Assembly: GCF_040436345.1 (NCBI RefSeq)
Contig: NC_133219.1
Coordinates: forward strand, 23,534,709 to 23,598,708
Direction of reading: 5' to 3'
Origin: Pagrus major
Taxonomy: Eukaryota; Chordata; Actinopteri; Spariformes; Sparidae
Length of the DNA: 64,000 bases
Position numbers and translations under genes: made by a program. Shown here piece by piece: positions 1 through 12,213 of the stretch. The first letter of the stretch is position 1; each line of letters opens with the position of its first letter. The notes beneath the pieces are model-generated. The model had not been told where the DNA came from and did not search any database. It was given only the letters and a program-made list of their open reading frames with translations.

Positions 1-2342
1 TCAAACTTTTTCCAAGACTGGAATCGCAATCAGCCGTGACTTTACTCCTGCAGCTCACCTCTGTTATATTTGTAATGACTTTATTCGATGTTTTATTTTG
101 TCTTGTTTTTGGTATCTCCTTTACATCATTATTGGCCTCACTTCACATAATCTTGTAATTATTTTCATTGGTTTGTCTGTGTCATGTGTGTATTTACAGC
201 TTTGTGAAATAAAAAAATTACAAGTTAGAAAAAAAGAAAACGAATAGGAGAATTAATACAACGATAAATGAATACAGAGGCAAATTAAATAAGAACAATC
301 CATTTACTTCAGATTTTAGAAATGTATTAATGCCCACATTTATTTATTTATTATATAATTTTTGGTTAATTTAATCACATATATTTGTTTCTTTCTTTAT
401 TTTTTATTTTGGCTGTTTTAGTCCTCCATAGACATGACCTCTGTGACTTTACTGTTAACTACTGCCCTGTTTGTGGGTTTAGGCAGTGGTTGTCTGCACA
501 ACATGAACACATAATGATGGACCTGTAAGGGTATGTGTGGTCGAGTGGGTTAAATAAACCCCATATCGATCTAAAATATTTGCCAAAGCACCAGGGGTTG
601 TATAATTACATGTAACTGATAGAACAAACAACCGTTTATGCATCAGAGAGAAGATTCTGGACCTGTGCAACCCCTCAGAAGTGCCTCTCTCCCTGAGCTC
701 ACTCAGTAGCTGCCCACTACAAACATGTGTTGCACCAGACCTCTCAGTGTAAGTATTCATTAGTTGTTTTAGCCTCCAGTCATTTTCCACTTGGTTCCCA
801 AAGCTGGATCACATTATGCCACAGAGAATTCCCGTGCCAGAAATGCGGAGACCCACTTTGATAAAAGATTGCTGCCCCTATTTTCTGTTATTGCTGTTTC
901 CCCCCCCCCCATGCCAGTGTCTTGGAGGGAGTTCAAACATTCACAAGTCTCAGGAATGCACAAGATGACAAATGAACAGGATTGTGTTGAGGAGGGGGGG
1001 GATCACGCACATACTCATCACCACATATTTTGAATGCTAAAAAGTGTAGTTTTAAGTTTTATCTAAATGATTTATTGGCTGCATCATTAGGTAACAGAGC
1101 GCGATTAAAGACAAATCAAAGAGACATACAGTGTGACTGTATGTGGTCTAATATCACACCAGAGACTAAATTAACCTTCCTGTTGTGTATTCTTTCTTGT
1201 AACTTTAGAAAGCGAAATATAAAGGAAGAGCCTCTAAATCATTTCAGTTAAAGTCATTCATAAATTTACCCCTATACCCCTCAGCTGAACTTCCTAATCT
1301 CACTTCTAATGGTAACATCTAAAGGTTTGTCCTCAGGCCACGGCTGTGAATCCGGCCTCAGAAGTGCAACAGCCACACCGTGTTGCACAATTACTTGAGA
1401 GAGCAGAGAAAATGTAAGAGACAGTCATGAAACAGTATTCCATATGTTGCCCTGACCGTCATGGTGGGATGTACTGCAGCAGTATAAATCATTTTTCACG
1501 GTGATTCCTTAAATGACTATTACAGGACAATATACTATCGCCTCAAGGAAATGCTCTCCTGTGTGGATTCCCATAGCTTAGATTTAGACTTTTCTTTTTT
1601 GGGGGGATGAATTTGGGAGTCCGTCTCTCACCGTCCCGTCTTCATCTCCCCTCCCAATTTTTCATGCCTTTGCTGAGATGTTCAGAGAGGCGGGATAAGA
1701 GAACATGAGGTCCGGAAGCCTGTGGTGTTAATGTTCTCCCCGTGGTCTTTTGATCCGGCATCAGGGCAGCTGCCATTGATTAGTGTGTTTGTAGATGATT
1801 ACTGAGGGAAGTGGGTGGTCAGACTCAGGTCATATCACTCCCTCTCTCTCATTCGCATTTCTGCATCCACACACACACACACACTTCCAAGAACCCTCCA
1901 GAAACCTATCGGCACCGGTGATGCAGACCAAGCTGTTGCCATATTTTTGCTTGTATTATCAGCAGGTGCTTTAGCAGCTGTCTTTACTATCCAAGCCCTG
2001 CTGCAATCGAGGAATGTTGCAGCTTCTCAGTAATGGGGTGATATTAGGAAATGATGTCACCATCTACAGGCCGTGCAATGGGAGGGCCCATTTTGTTGTG
2101 GTCTGTCTGTCTGTATGTTTCCCGTTTGTTTGGGAACCAATCATTAGTGGAATGGTTGCCACATGGAATATCTGGCGAGGCATTAATAGTTGCCTTTTGT
2201 CCCTTCCTACCTCAGAGAGCCCGATAAGAATAGACTCACCATGACTTGAACGCTCACTGGGGTTTTTCTCACCAGTCGCAAGAAAGATTTTTTGGTGTAT
2301 GGAGGAAGCAAGACGACCGCATTGCAGAGGAGAAAATGGTAT
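1..2342. other. Intergenic / distal 3' flank of fgf10b, no gene seen
   Basis: AT-rich non-coding DNA. The open frames here are short, lack splice context and match nothing I recognise. A short CA run lies near 1870. The stretch around 1730-2040 is less AT-rich and more complex than its surroundings, and includes a TCF/LEF-like CTTTTGATC, so it could be a conserved non-coding element, but that cannot be judged without alignment. Confidence 0.5.
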
Positions 2343-2348
2343 TTTATT
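2343..2348 (-). terminator. Candidate polyadenylation signal of the fgf10-type gene
   Basis: AATAAA on the minus strand, about 635 bases beyond the stop codon at 2983. It is the first canonical hexamer I noticed downstream on that strand. The 3' UTR length is inferred, and variant hexamers closer to the stop could be used instead. Confidence 0.3.
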
Positions 2349-2982
2349 TTTCACATAATAGAGTTCCTATAAAAAGCAAAGAATGCAAAGGAATGCTTGC
2401 CTTGTAAGTGTTCCCCTCCAGTTAAATATTTCACAAAATAAATAAATCATTACAATACAGTCAAAACACAGTGGTTAAGTATCAAACATTTGCTTTAAAT
2501 GTGTTGTATCTTCTATTAATGAATGCTTTTGTGATAAACCGACCGATCGTTTCCCTCATCTTTTCCAATTTCTATCCCTCCCCTTTACGTCGCAGATTAT
2601 CTGGTGTCTCTCAGGAGAATACGGATTATAAATAACATCTCGAGATATTTCTGCATCTAGCTAGGACAGTATCTTCTGTGTTGTCCACATTACACACATA
2701 CTCTAGTTGCAAACTGTTTGGCACAGAAAAAAAAAACCAACAACGGATAAATATTGCATCCCGTGCCACGGAAAACACAGATATCATCTCCTCCCACCAA
2801 ATAAAGTACATGATCTCAGTCAGAATCAGGAGCAGTGACCATATTTTTTGTGTAACAGTGTTAGTGCCTTGTTTCCAATTGAGAGATTTCTCAGTGAATG
2901 TCTTTGTTTTACAGCTTTTTCAGTATTGAAAACCTCTCTGTCCAGTGCTGCGTGTCCTCCCTCTCCAGTCCAGCTCTCCACT

Positions 2983-5900
2983 TCACACCACAATTGGAAG
3001 GAAGTGGGTGGCTGTGTTCTTCCTGCGGGTTTTCTTCCCTCTCAGCGGCTTCCCGTGGACGTTCAGACCCACAAACATCTGCCGCTTCTTGTTCTTCCAC
3101 TCCGCTGATGCGTATGTGTTGTAGCCGTTCTCCTCGATGCGCTCCTTCAGGGTGCAGTCGACACCAAACTCTCTCTGGAAAAACAGTAGGTATCATGTTT
3201 CAGTGTTACAACCCCGGCATGTGAGGTTAAGGCAAAACACAGATCATTTTCTTGTGCAAACCCATTGTGGTTGCACATAGTGCCTTGTTTATTTACTACT
3301 CCTTAATCCACATTGCGTGGTTTGCTTTGTGTGCCTGTGCAGGAACTAGTGTGCACTTTGAAAATGGCAGAGTTCTCCCGGAGGTTCATGTGTGTGCACA
3401 GAATCGACTCAGCAGTTAGAGAAGTAAAGATAAGGACAGGTCTTTGATAAGGACAGAAGAATCTAACTCTATCTCTGTCTGTGGAGCATCCAGATTGACC
3501 CCTGACCCGGATACTAACCGCTCCGTACAGCTCTCCCTTCCTGCTGATAGCCAGATAGAAGTTGCTGTTCAGCCCTTTGATGGCGACCACTCCCACGTCC
3601 ACCGATGTGATTTCCAGAATACCTGAGGATTCAGCGAAAAATACGGTTATATCAACATGTGTCAGCATTTAGATGTCGCCTGTGGAAGTGGAATGATTTT
3701 TCAAGTATGTGTTTCTTCACAGTTTGTGCTGAACAGACAGAGAAAAACAACTTTTTAAGTTTTTTTCTGTAGACAGAGGAAGTAAAGGAGATAAAATGTT
3801 TTCCTTGTTAGATAAGAGTATAGAAAGATTTGTCGTCCTGCAGCAATCGGACTTGAGAGGACAAATCCATACATTCTTACAGCCAGTAACTAATGCATAA
3901 CAACATATTGCATGCACATTTTCGGGGCTTTTACACATGGGAACACACAGCGTGGTAATTCTATGTAAGGTCACGTTTATTCTTTGAGCACATTCATCAT
4001 TTCAGTGATATTATAAAGTTGCTTTACAGCCTACACCTGTGTAACAGATTCCAGCTGCGCAGCCCATTTAGTTTGAAAATTAATGGGTGGATACCGCAGA
4101 GATTCTCAGGTTGTTTATGTTCTGTTTGGTATTTGGATTTCCAAGTCCCTATACAAGTAATTCAGGTTTCTCGTAGGCTATTAGAGGAGCTAATTTATAC
4201 CCCAGTTAACAAGAGGCATGCTTTTGCCGCAGACAGCTGTGGTTATTTGTGTGGTCTCAGTATCAGAGGTCAGAGAGATATAACTTCCTAATGTGTCCTT
4301 TGACCACAGAACCCACTTGTCTCAACTTATTCTGGTGTGTGTGTGTGTGTGTGTGCGTGTGTGTGTGTGTGAGTGAACCTCCCCTGGTTCTCATGGCATG
4401 TTTGATTTCATGCCTCCCTCCCCGACTTCCTTTCCCCACTTCCTGTGAGCTGTCGTTATTTTATCCCGATAAGCACACATATGTGTCCGCGCGCACACAC
4501 ACACATTCAGACGCACACTTCAGCGTGGGGGTGTGAACACCAGAGAGTCGACGACATCCTTTGATCAGGTCAGCAGCCCCTCCTCTGTCTCTGGACTGTT
4601 TGTGTGGCAGCCTGCTCCCCTGTCAGACCCACTCTCCGGTGGCTGGGGGGCCTCTGAGGCTGCCAGCCTCGTACATGAGTGGACAGTGGAGGATGCAGGT
4701 GTGCCCCCCAAAGAACAATCCCTCTCTTAAAAAATACAGCGGCTTCTCTCCTCGTCCGTGAGGTCTTGACTGTATCAGTTTCTAGTTCAAACAGTGGCAC
4801 CTCGGGGCAGTGAGGTCTGAAGCGGCAAGGCGGTGGTGGGGACTGTGACACAACGGCCATTGAAGATCTGAGAGGAGCTGGTTTCTCTATGGGATCGGGT
4901 GTCGGGTATGGAGTGAGAATGTAAGACAATCTATGGCAGTCTCTGGCTGCTCTGTAAACATGGGAGGGATGAAAGGAAGGAGAACAGAGGAGGACAGAGG
5001 AGCCATGACAGTGAGACTGGGGGTGGAGTGAGGATTAGTAAGGCTGTAATGATCACTGATCAAAGTCAGCCACCGGAGGCAGGGGCGAGACAGGTTGTAT
5101 ATACACACACGCACACACACACTAATGCACTTGGATACACACACATGGTTAATATTGCAGCAGGTGACTGTGCACTTGCACACTCGACCTGGCTGTGAAA
5201 CTAGAAAATCTCATTCACTGTTCTCTGCTCATTCTCTGTGGAGAGTCATGAATTTATGGGAAAATGCCATAAGAGAAATCACGCTCTTCATAAATCTTCA
5301 CCCAGATTACAACATTAAGCCCTAAATGTGGCAACGATGCTTTGTGTGGGGTAAATTTCACAAACCACACGTGTAAAACGTAGCCTAAGAGCACCCGCCA
5401 GCTTCAGCTGTTTACGTGGGGCAGACAGCAGTTTTTCTTTTGCATGCTGGTTGCTTTTTCCTAATGTGTGGCTTATTTGATACGCTCTGTTTGGAGTTAC
5501 AACAGTAAATGGTGCGTTGGTTGTGGAATGGAGGCACACAATGCCAGTGAGAATTAAAAGGCGGTTTTTCCACAGTGGGATGCCAAAAACCATGTGCTTC
5601 ACAGCTTGTATTGTTATTCTTTCTCACTCTTACTTTGCTCCATATTTTTAAATGAATGCACAAAATGCTCTTGGAACAGATAAAGTAGAAATATGGGTTT
5701 TGATTGGTGCCATTCCCGTGCAGAAAAATGGTGCGGAGTGAGGCGTAAATCAGGATATATAGTAATAACACTTGATAAGGACCACACTGAGTGTATTTAC
5801 ACAGAAGGGATATCCATCCTCTTCCCCACCTCCAAGAAAAGCTATATATCTTTCTCCATAAGAGCACCATCTGTTTTTACCCCCACGCATAAGGTCACTG

Positions 5901-7324
5901 CTTTGATTAAAGGAGATGAATGTGCACAAAGACACACACTTACACACACACATTCACATATACTACATGCGCACAATTCTTGAGCTATGTCCAGAAGCAT
6001 CTTGCACACATGGTCTGGCCCCTACAGCACAGAAACGTAACTGGTGGCCCGACACAAACACACAATCTTGACAGGCTCACCCCATCACAGCCGTGGATGA
6101 TTAACTAAAACTCTCAGCTTTTGCTCAAGTCTTATTCAGCAATATTTCACAGGTCAACCAGAGCAGCTTGTCGTCGATGAATTTAGGAGACCTCAGCTGT
6201 GAATCGTAGATAGTTTAATTACACACTCAGGCCATGCAGATAGCTACTTAGCTGACTTTAACATAATCTCCCTCCCTTTCTCCCTGCCTCTCTGTAACCT
6301 CAGCACAGGCTCCCAGCGGGTTGGAAAGCCATGTGGGACAGTTTTGCGCTGGCATCCCCATAAATCTGTGGGAGGCTGGATACTGGCTCTTTAACAGACA
6401 GTGAGTCGGGTCCTCGCAGGGCCACAGGCAGCACCCAAAACCAAAGCCTCCACATCCCCACACACCTCTAAGACAAAGAATGATAAAGATATGAGTTCAT
6501 CTGAATGCAGTGTGTCTTCTGGTTCAGGAAAATGCAAGCCGTGCTCAACTCATTGAAAAAAAACTTGATATTTTGTCACTTCAAGGGACCTGCGAGGGTC
6601 TACAAAGGACGTCAGCCCTGGGATCATGTCTAGCCCCAGGGGCCAGAGCAAAGACTGAAGCTGCTGTTGTGTAGTATCCTTTACCGTGAGAACCTGATAC
6701 GAGGGCACATAATCCACACACAGTGTCCCTAGACCCCCTCAGGATACAGCTTTTTGATGGCACCACCATTGATACTGAAGACGCACTGCTTTGATGTGGC
6801 CACAATGATGTTCAGCCATGTCATTCATGAACTTGTACCTCTCTAGAGAGTCCCCCGTGCTCCCTTTCACCTCTCTCCCCGATGCGCAATCTGCACTAAC
6901 TCAAACGGACTTCTGAAAAAGGCAACACGCTCCTGAAAAATGAGGAGTTGTGGGTCAATAAAAAGAAACGACAGAGGGGTAAATCATCTTCCAAACATAC
7001 ATAAAGTCTAGGGTGAATTCACACACCGCTGTTATGATAAACTGAGTCAGACTTCCTCACGCCACTCCAGTTTTACAACTTAAAAGAAACCACCAACAAA
7101 AGCGGCAGTAAAGCCATCACGGTGTAATACGGTCAGTAAATAAAGTTGCCTCTGTCATGACCTTGTCAAAACAAACATCTCCCCTGATATTCTGCCTGCC
7201 CATGCCATTTCCCCTAAGTCACTTTGATTGAATGTGTGGTTTAGCTCTCCCAAGAGGAACATTAAAAGGTTCCATATACACTCGCTGGGAGAAAAAGAGC
7301 ATGTGAGAAGGAGAGCGATGGATG

Positions 7325-7361
<37 letters not shown>

Positions 7362-8759
7362 TAAGCGAGCACATGTGTCCTCGGCGGCTGCTATATGATC
7401 ACACACCCACTGGAGCATGTGAGTGCCCGCTGGCTGATAGGCACACACACGTAGCTCGGTGGGAATGCTGGGAGAGACTAATGAGAATGCTATTTAACTG
7501 ACTGATATGCCGAAACATACAACATGTAATCACTTTAAAGACGTGTTTCTCTGAGTGAGCACGTCAAACTGCTTTAAACAAATGTCTGATCTGTGACTGA
7601 GGGTATGTAATTTGCTCGACGCTGGCTGGCAGGCGGGCAATCTGAGTGGGAGAGTGAGAGAGACACACAGAGAGGCCGAGAGAGCCTAAAAGCATCAATG
7701 AGGCTGACAACCGTATCGTCCACCCCTCCCCAAAGCCCTGTTTCTTCTGTGCTTGTTATCAGCGCTGTTTACCCTGGGCTGTGAAGACTGCCTGATAATG
7801 GCCGGGTTATCTGGCCCTGCTCCTTTTTAAGCCATCTGAGAGCTACCATCATTGTGCTGAGTGTTTGGACAGGAGAGATATCAGTGGGACGTCTGGTTTA
7901 AAACAAAAAGACGACTCTGAACAGGGATCGTTTCACACAAACTTCCAGCCAATGGGCGGGCATGCAGCCTCTTGAAATGAACGTAAAACAATGATTTTTA
8001 TTTATATTCAATGTTTTTTTAACTAAGTTATATAGCCAATTTATATATAATATTATATATATAATTTGTGTTGGTGCTTTCTAACAATTTTGGGGTTGGA
8101 CAAGATTTTTTTCTAAAAGAATGCACACCTGATTTCTTAAAGCTGCTTTTTGTTATGTGTAAAACATTAATGCCTCAAAGTCCAAAAAGGTCAGAGCTCA
8201 AAAGACTTGTTTTTACACACATTGGTAATTTTGACCCCCCCTCCCCCAGAGATTCCCGCTCTTTTATCTACCTCTGTATATTAGTGAGTTACTTACTGAG
8301 GGGGTCATCCTTGCTCTTGGTTCCATTGACCTTTCCATTCCTATCGATTCTTAGGAAAAACTTCTGGAAAGAGAACAGCTTCCTCCTCCGTATGTCCCCT
8401 TGGAGATGATTGTAGCTGCGCACATGCCTACCCTGCGGTCCCCCTGCAGTCCGACCCAGGGGGCCCCCGGTGGCCCTGGGCCTAGAGACGAGCTCAGTTT
8501 CAGAAATGTTCAGTGGAGCCCTGAGAGTTCGTGGGTTGGCGAGCCTCAGTCTGTCTCTGCGGAGCTGATGGCAAGCCGCCCCGGGTAGTGAGAAGGAGTA
8601 AACCAGCAGGGCAACCAGGAGAGGCAAAGTCAGGGAGGGAAGCAGTGTTGATGACCTTCGTCTGGAGCTGGTCCCAGAACTAGAACGAGCCCCTAACCCA
8701 GCCCTGGAGCAGGACGAGGCAGAGGCAGCCTTACTCCCTCCAGCAGCCCATCTGATCAT
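2983..8759 (-). CDS. fgf10b: Fibroblast growth factor 10-type ligand (likely fgf10b)
   Basis: Secreted FGF7/10/22-subfamily ligand; FGF10 acts from mesenchyme on epithelial FGFR2b. Three exons: 8759-8297, 3622-3519, 3174-2983, giving 252 aa. The middle exon is 104 bases, the length conserved in FGF genes, and the junction S|ILEITSV matches FGF10. Residues 110-122 ([13 protein letters not shown]) and the later [13 protein letters not shown] and [13 protein letters not shown] are diagnostic of FGF10; FGF22 is a weaker fit. A hydrophobic signal-like segment spans residues 39-62, preceded by about 38 Ser/Arg/Ala-rich residues, longer than in human FGF10 (208 aa total). NIS at 84-86 is a possible glycosylation site. 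The only ATG before the signal segment is at 8759. Assignment to the b paralogue is inferred from linkage to adamts12 and the divergent N-terminus; it could be the single or a-type copy. Confidence 0.9.
4334..4371. repeat. (GT)n microsatellite in fgf10b intron 1
   Basis: About 19 GT units with one GC interruption, inside the 4.7 kb first intron. It produces a spurious Val/Cys frame. Confidence 0.95.
7331..7357. repeat. (TG)n microsatellite in fgf10b intron 1
   Basis: An uninterrupted run of about 13 TG units within the first intron. Confidence 0.95.
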
Positions 8760-9815
8760 GGTAGTGTGCTGTGTGGAGGACTAGAGGCAGCCTCAGAGCC
8801 TGGGACATGCTGCTGGGGGCGAGGAGAGGCTGGGAGGGCAGGGAGGGGAGCCCTCCACAGTCCAGACTGATCGATACGGTCCTGCTGTAGAGTCCAGATG
8901 ATTTAGCACCTGTATGAAACTGTTGGATTTCCCTCTGAATTATTCTTGATTGTTCAACAGGTCCCTGTGTTTCACGCTGATATTCCACTGAGGTCACTTC
9001 TCCACTGTGGAAATGTTTTAGGCTGATGATCAGAAAGTCTGCAGGCTGTTTTGGAAAATATATAAAGTCTGGATGAACCAAGATTACGTAAAAAACCAGT
9101 ACACTAATTACTGCGTGTGTTTTCCAGTAACAAACCTGTTTTTCCAGTCTTTTCCTTCCGTTTCCAATTCTTTCTAAATTGTTTGTGAAATTTTGACTAT
9201 TATTCTTGGCTGCTCCAGTGGAGCCCTTGTATTTCCAGGCAGTTGCTCAATTGAAAAAAAAAAAAAGAGAAGGCAGAAAAAAGTCCACAAATTAAAAGTT
9301 CACTGGTAACCAGGTAGAAAATTCTCCATGTGTGAAACTCCTTAGCTCCAAAAGAAACGGTGCACTACACAATCTACCTGTCCGATAGCTGCTACACTCC
9401 ACATGTGCAGGAAAGCATTTTCAGTTCTCACTCTGAGGAGGAGCAGCAGGACTCAAGACTTAAAGAGGAACGTCGGTCAGTCCAGGCGCATGTCAGATAA
9501 TCCATCTGTCTTGTGTTGCCCCGCTCGCCTCGCTCTCTCCTCTTTCTCTCTCTACCCCCAAATGACTCCACCTTCATGCAGCATCAAGGTAACGGTCCGG
9601 GGAGGTCTCTCTCTCCGTCTGAGGGTTGAGTCAGAGCTGTTCTCTCTGCCTCCTCTCTGTTCGCTCCTTGATATGAGGATTCCTGGTGTGACCTCCTCAC
9701 CTGATCACAGAAAATGACTGTGTGTTGTGTGTAGCTGTGTAACTCTGTTAGTTATTTGATCCCTCCCTCCCTCACTCAACTTCCCCTCTCACATATGGGA
9801 GCAAGTACTGCTCTG

Positions 9816-9867
9816 CATGTGTGTGTGTGTTTATGTGTGTGTGTGTGTGTGTGTGCGTGTGTGTGCC
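9816..9867. repeat. Imperfect (TG)n microsatellite
   Basis: TG repeats interrupted by TTTATG and GC, upstream of fgf10b. Confidence 0.9.
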
Positions 9868-11151
9868 TACATTCAAGCAAATATGAGAGTGGGTGATAGC
9901 AGGGTTTATCTGAGTAGATGCAGCAGGGCAGGAAGAAGCAGTCTGGTGGTATTGGATCAGTCCCTGCGGCTGCAGATTGTGCTGATGATTGCTTTATTGG
10001 TTAATCAAAGAGTGCTCTTGCTTCTTCTGTGCACGGCTGCAGCATGTCATGGTCATTTTTGTTATCCTGTACAAACATGTGCCTGTATGGCGGAGCGTGA
10101 AAGGGGAAAAGTGACACAAATTGAAATGCACCCACTTGTTACTCATTAGGATGTGATAATCCTGACACGTGGCCATCCTTCTCTATCTCTCATCATATTA
10201 AGTTACTGTTGCCGGTTCCAGTCTGGATGCAGGCTTATCGCGGCCATCTTGCTAAGGCCTCTCTCTTTCCCTCTTTATCGTAGTACGTTATCTCTCCCGC
10301 AGCGCTGTAATGCAATGAAGCTCTCCAGTTTCACTCGCCAGACCTCCGCCTTCCTCTGTGACTCAGGTGTCTGAGTGGCCCTCGGCCAATGAGACTCTCT
10401 TTTACGAACCATGCATCATTTGCTCCTCAAGGCAAGGCAGGCCACAGGATGGACGATGTCTTAGCGGACTAGACAGCAATGTACAGTATGTGCAGTGAAT
10501 GTGCAGTGAATGTGCAAAGTATTAGGGATGGTCAGTGTTCTCACGAGGTGAATAAACACTTTATCTTTTATTGATTTTATTGATTTTCAACACTGATTCC
10601 ACACGAGGAGTTGGGAACATTTCTGAGTTTCGAGACAGTTCAGACATGGATCGTGCAAAGAGGGCTGCAACCTTAATACCAGTATTACCTTTTCAGGCTT
10701 ATTAAGATGTTAACAATGATCAAGGACCATAGAGTGACATTATTAACAATCCACTTTGAAAACCTCTTATCTATCTCCCTGATCTTTGTGTCTTTAATGT
10801 CCGGGTCTGTCCTGCTCTCTGCTTTCCTTCCCTTAAGTCCTAGTTTTTAGTGCCTGCTTTAATGTCTGTCAACGATCTACGACCAGAGCAGCGGTCTGGT
10901 CTTAACTCTGGTCTTGGCATGGCTTTATCTGTGGATATAAACAAAGCAATCTTATCAGCGCTTCCTTTGTGGTGTCCCTTCCCACTGTGATAACCTGAAT
11001 CAGTGCAGAGGAAACAGAACTGGGCCAGAAGCCAGCCTCATTTACATTGATTATTGTTGCAGCAATAACAGTGGAGTCATGGTTTGTCTAGATTTACTTA
11101 AAATGGTCACCACCTTTCCTTAATGGTAAAGGTTTTTGCCTTCTACTTCTT

Positions 11152-11174
11152 TTTATATATATATATATATATAT
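11152..11174. repeat. (AT)n microsatellite
   Basis: About ten AT units in AT-rich intergenic DNA. Confidence 0.9.
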
Positions 11175-11403
11175 TGTGGTCCAGGTTTCCCTTATTAATT
11201 TAACATATATACAGTCGTGTGTTTGAACACAATGGTACCAAATGTACACATTTTAAGCAATTTAGTCTGATGGAGTAATTGTATTTTATTTCTCTTTTTT
11301 TTTAAATAATTTGTCCAATTTCTAGTTGACTTTTACTTTTAACAGAAGAAAATCCATGAAAATAAAAAAAAAATTGAATAATAGATGTAAATAATAATAG
11401 GCG

Positions 11404-12003
11404 AAATACTTTATGTAAAATTTCAGTTGTGTGAAAATGTATAAAAATCTGGAACTCACCTGTGAAGAAGCACATTTCATGTAATTTCATGTGCCATGTT
11501 TAGTTTCCACATGTGGAAATTCTAATTCACGTGGAAATTTGCATTCATGTGAAAAAAAGCCATTCACTTGTGTGTCCAGTTCACATGTGACATATTGTTA
11601 AAATTTCACGTGATTTCACGTGCAATGTTTTGTTTTCTACATGTGGAAATTCTAATCTTCATGTGAAAAAGGCCAGTCACATATGTAATACACATGTGAA
11701 AATGTAAATTTCAAATGTGGGTAACTCTTTATATATATATTAAAAAAGCCAATCACTTGTGAAAATATCCAGTTCACATGTGACATTAATTTGTTTTCAC
11801 TTGTTAAAATTTTGGTTCACATTTTAAAAGAGCCAAAATGATAAAGTATAATTGCCATGTGTGGAAATTTCAATCCACATGTGAAAAACCTGTGAAATTT
11901 TCCCATTCACATCTGATATTACAGTATTTTCTTTTCTCATGTAAAATTTGACTTAATACAGTAGCCAATCACATTTGAAAATATTAAATTCACATGTGAA
12001 ACT
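11404..12003. repeat. Degenerate cluster of CACATGTG-type palindromic units
   Basis: Over about 600 bases, short blocks built around CACATGTG, CATGTGGAAATT, CACATGTGAAAA and CACGTG recur every 20 to 60 bases in both orientations, separated by T-rich or A-rich spacers. Many have the form 'ttcacatgtga' or 'catgtggaaat'. The units are too diverged for a clean tandem period. They read as an old minisatellite or decayed palindrome-rich element. The motif is also an extended E-box, but I infer no regulatory function from that alone. Confidence 0.7.
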
Positions 12004-12090
12004 GTGATTTTTTTTTACATGTTAAACGGCAAATTTCCCATATTTTGTGACAGGTGGACATTTTGTATGACATTATGTACATTATTTCAG

Positions 12091-12213
12091 TGTACTCTTT
12101 GCTCCCTGGACGATGATATCCTAAAGCTGTATCGTTTCTATAAGCAGTATGAGCTAGAATACCGTGACGGTCCTCAACTGACAGCTCAGAGCAATGTGTT
12201 GTACTCAGTTTAA
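12091..12213 (+). other. Isolated exon-like open frame, unrecognised
   Basis: A good 3' splice acceptor (ATTATTTCAG) precedes 40 sense codons ending in TAA. The peptide is unusually protein-like, rich in D, L, Y, K and E (for example DDDILKLYRFYKQYELEYRDG, positions 12109-12171, split here only for reference). No partner exon was found nearby on the plus strand, and the open frame also runs upstream to 12004. It may be a remnant of a transposon or pseudogene, or chance. Confidence 0.2.

Larger units (their letters stand above)
8760..11403. other. 5' flank of fgf10b and intergenic DNA
   Basis: The first several hundred bases should hold the fgf10b promoter and 5' UTR on the minus strand, but I see no convincing TATA box. 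A T-rich/A-rich stretch near 9257 and runs of CT near 9530-9660 are low complexity. No exon with good splice sites and coding character was found. Confidence 0.5.

Noticed and set aside
6581-6840. Possible coding fragment on the minus strand
   Set aside because: Short stretches look protein-like, but stops break every frame and I recognise no family; at most an old pseudogene fragment in fgf10b intron 1.
8731-9081. 116-codon minus-strand frame overlapping the fgf10b start
   Set aside because: Different frame from the FGF coding exon and without family similarity; most likely 5' UTR/promoter.
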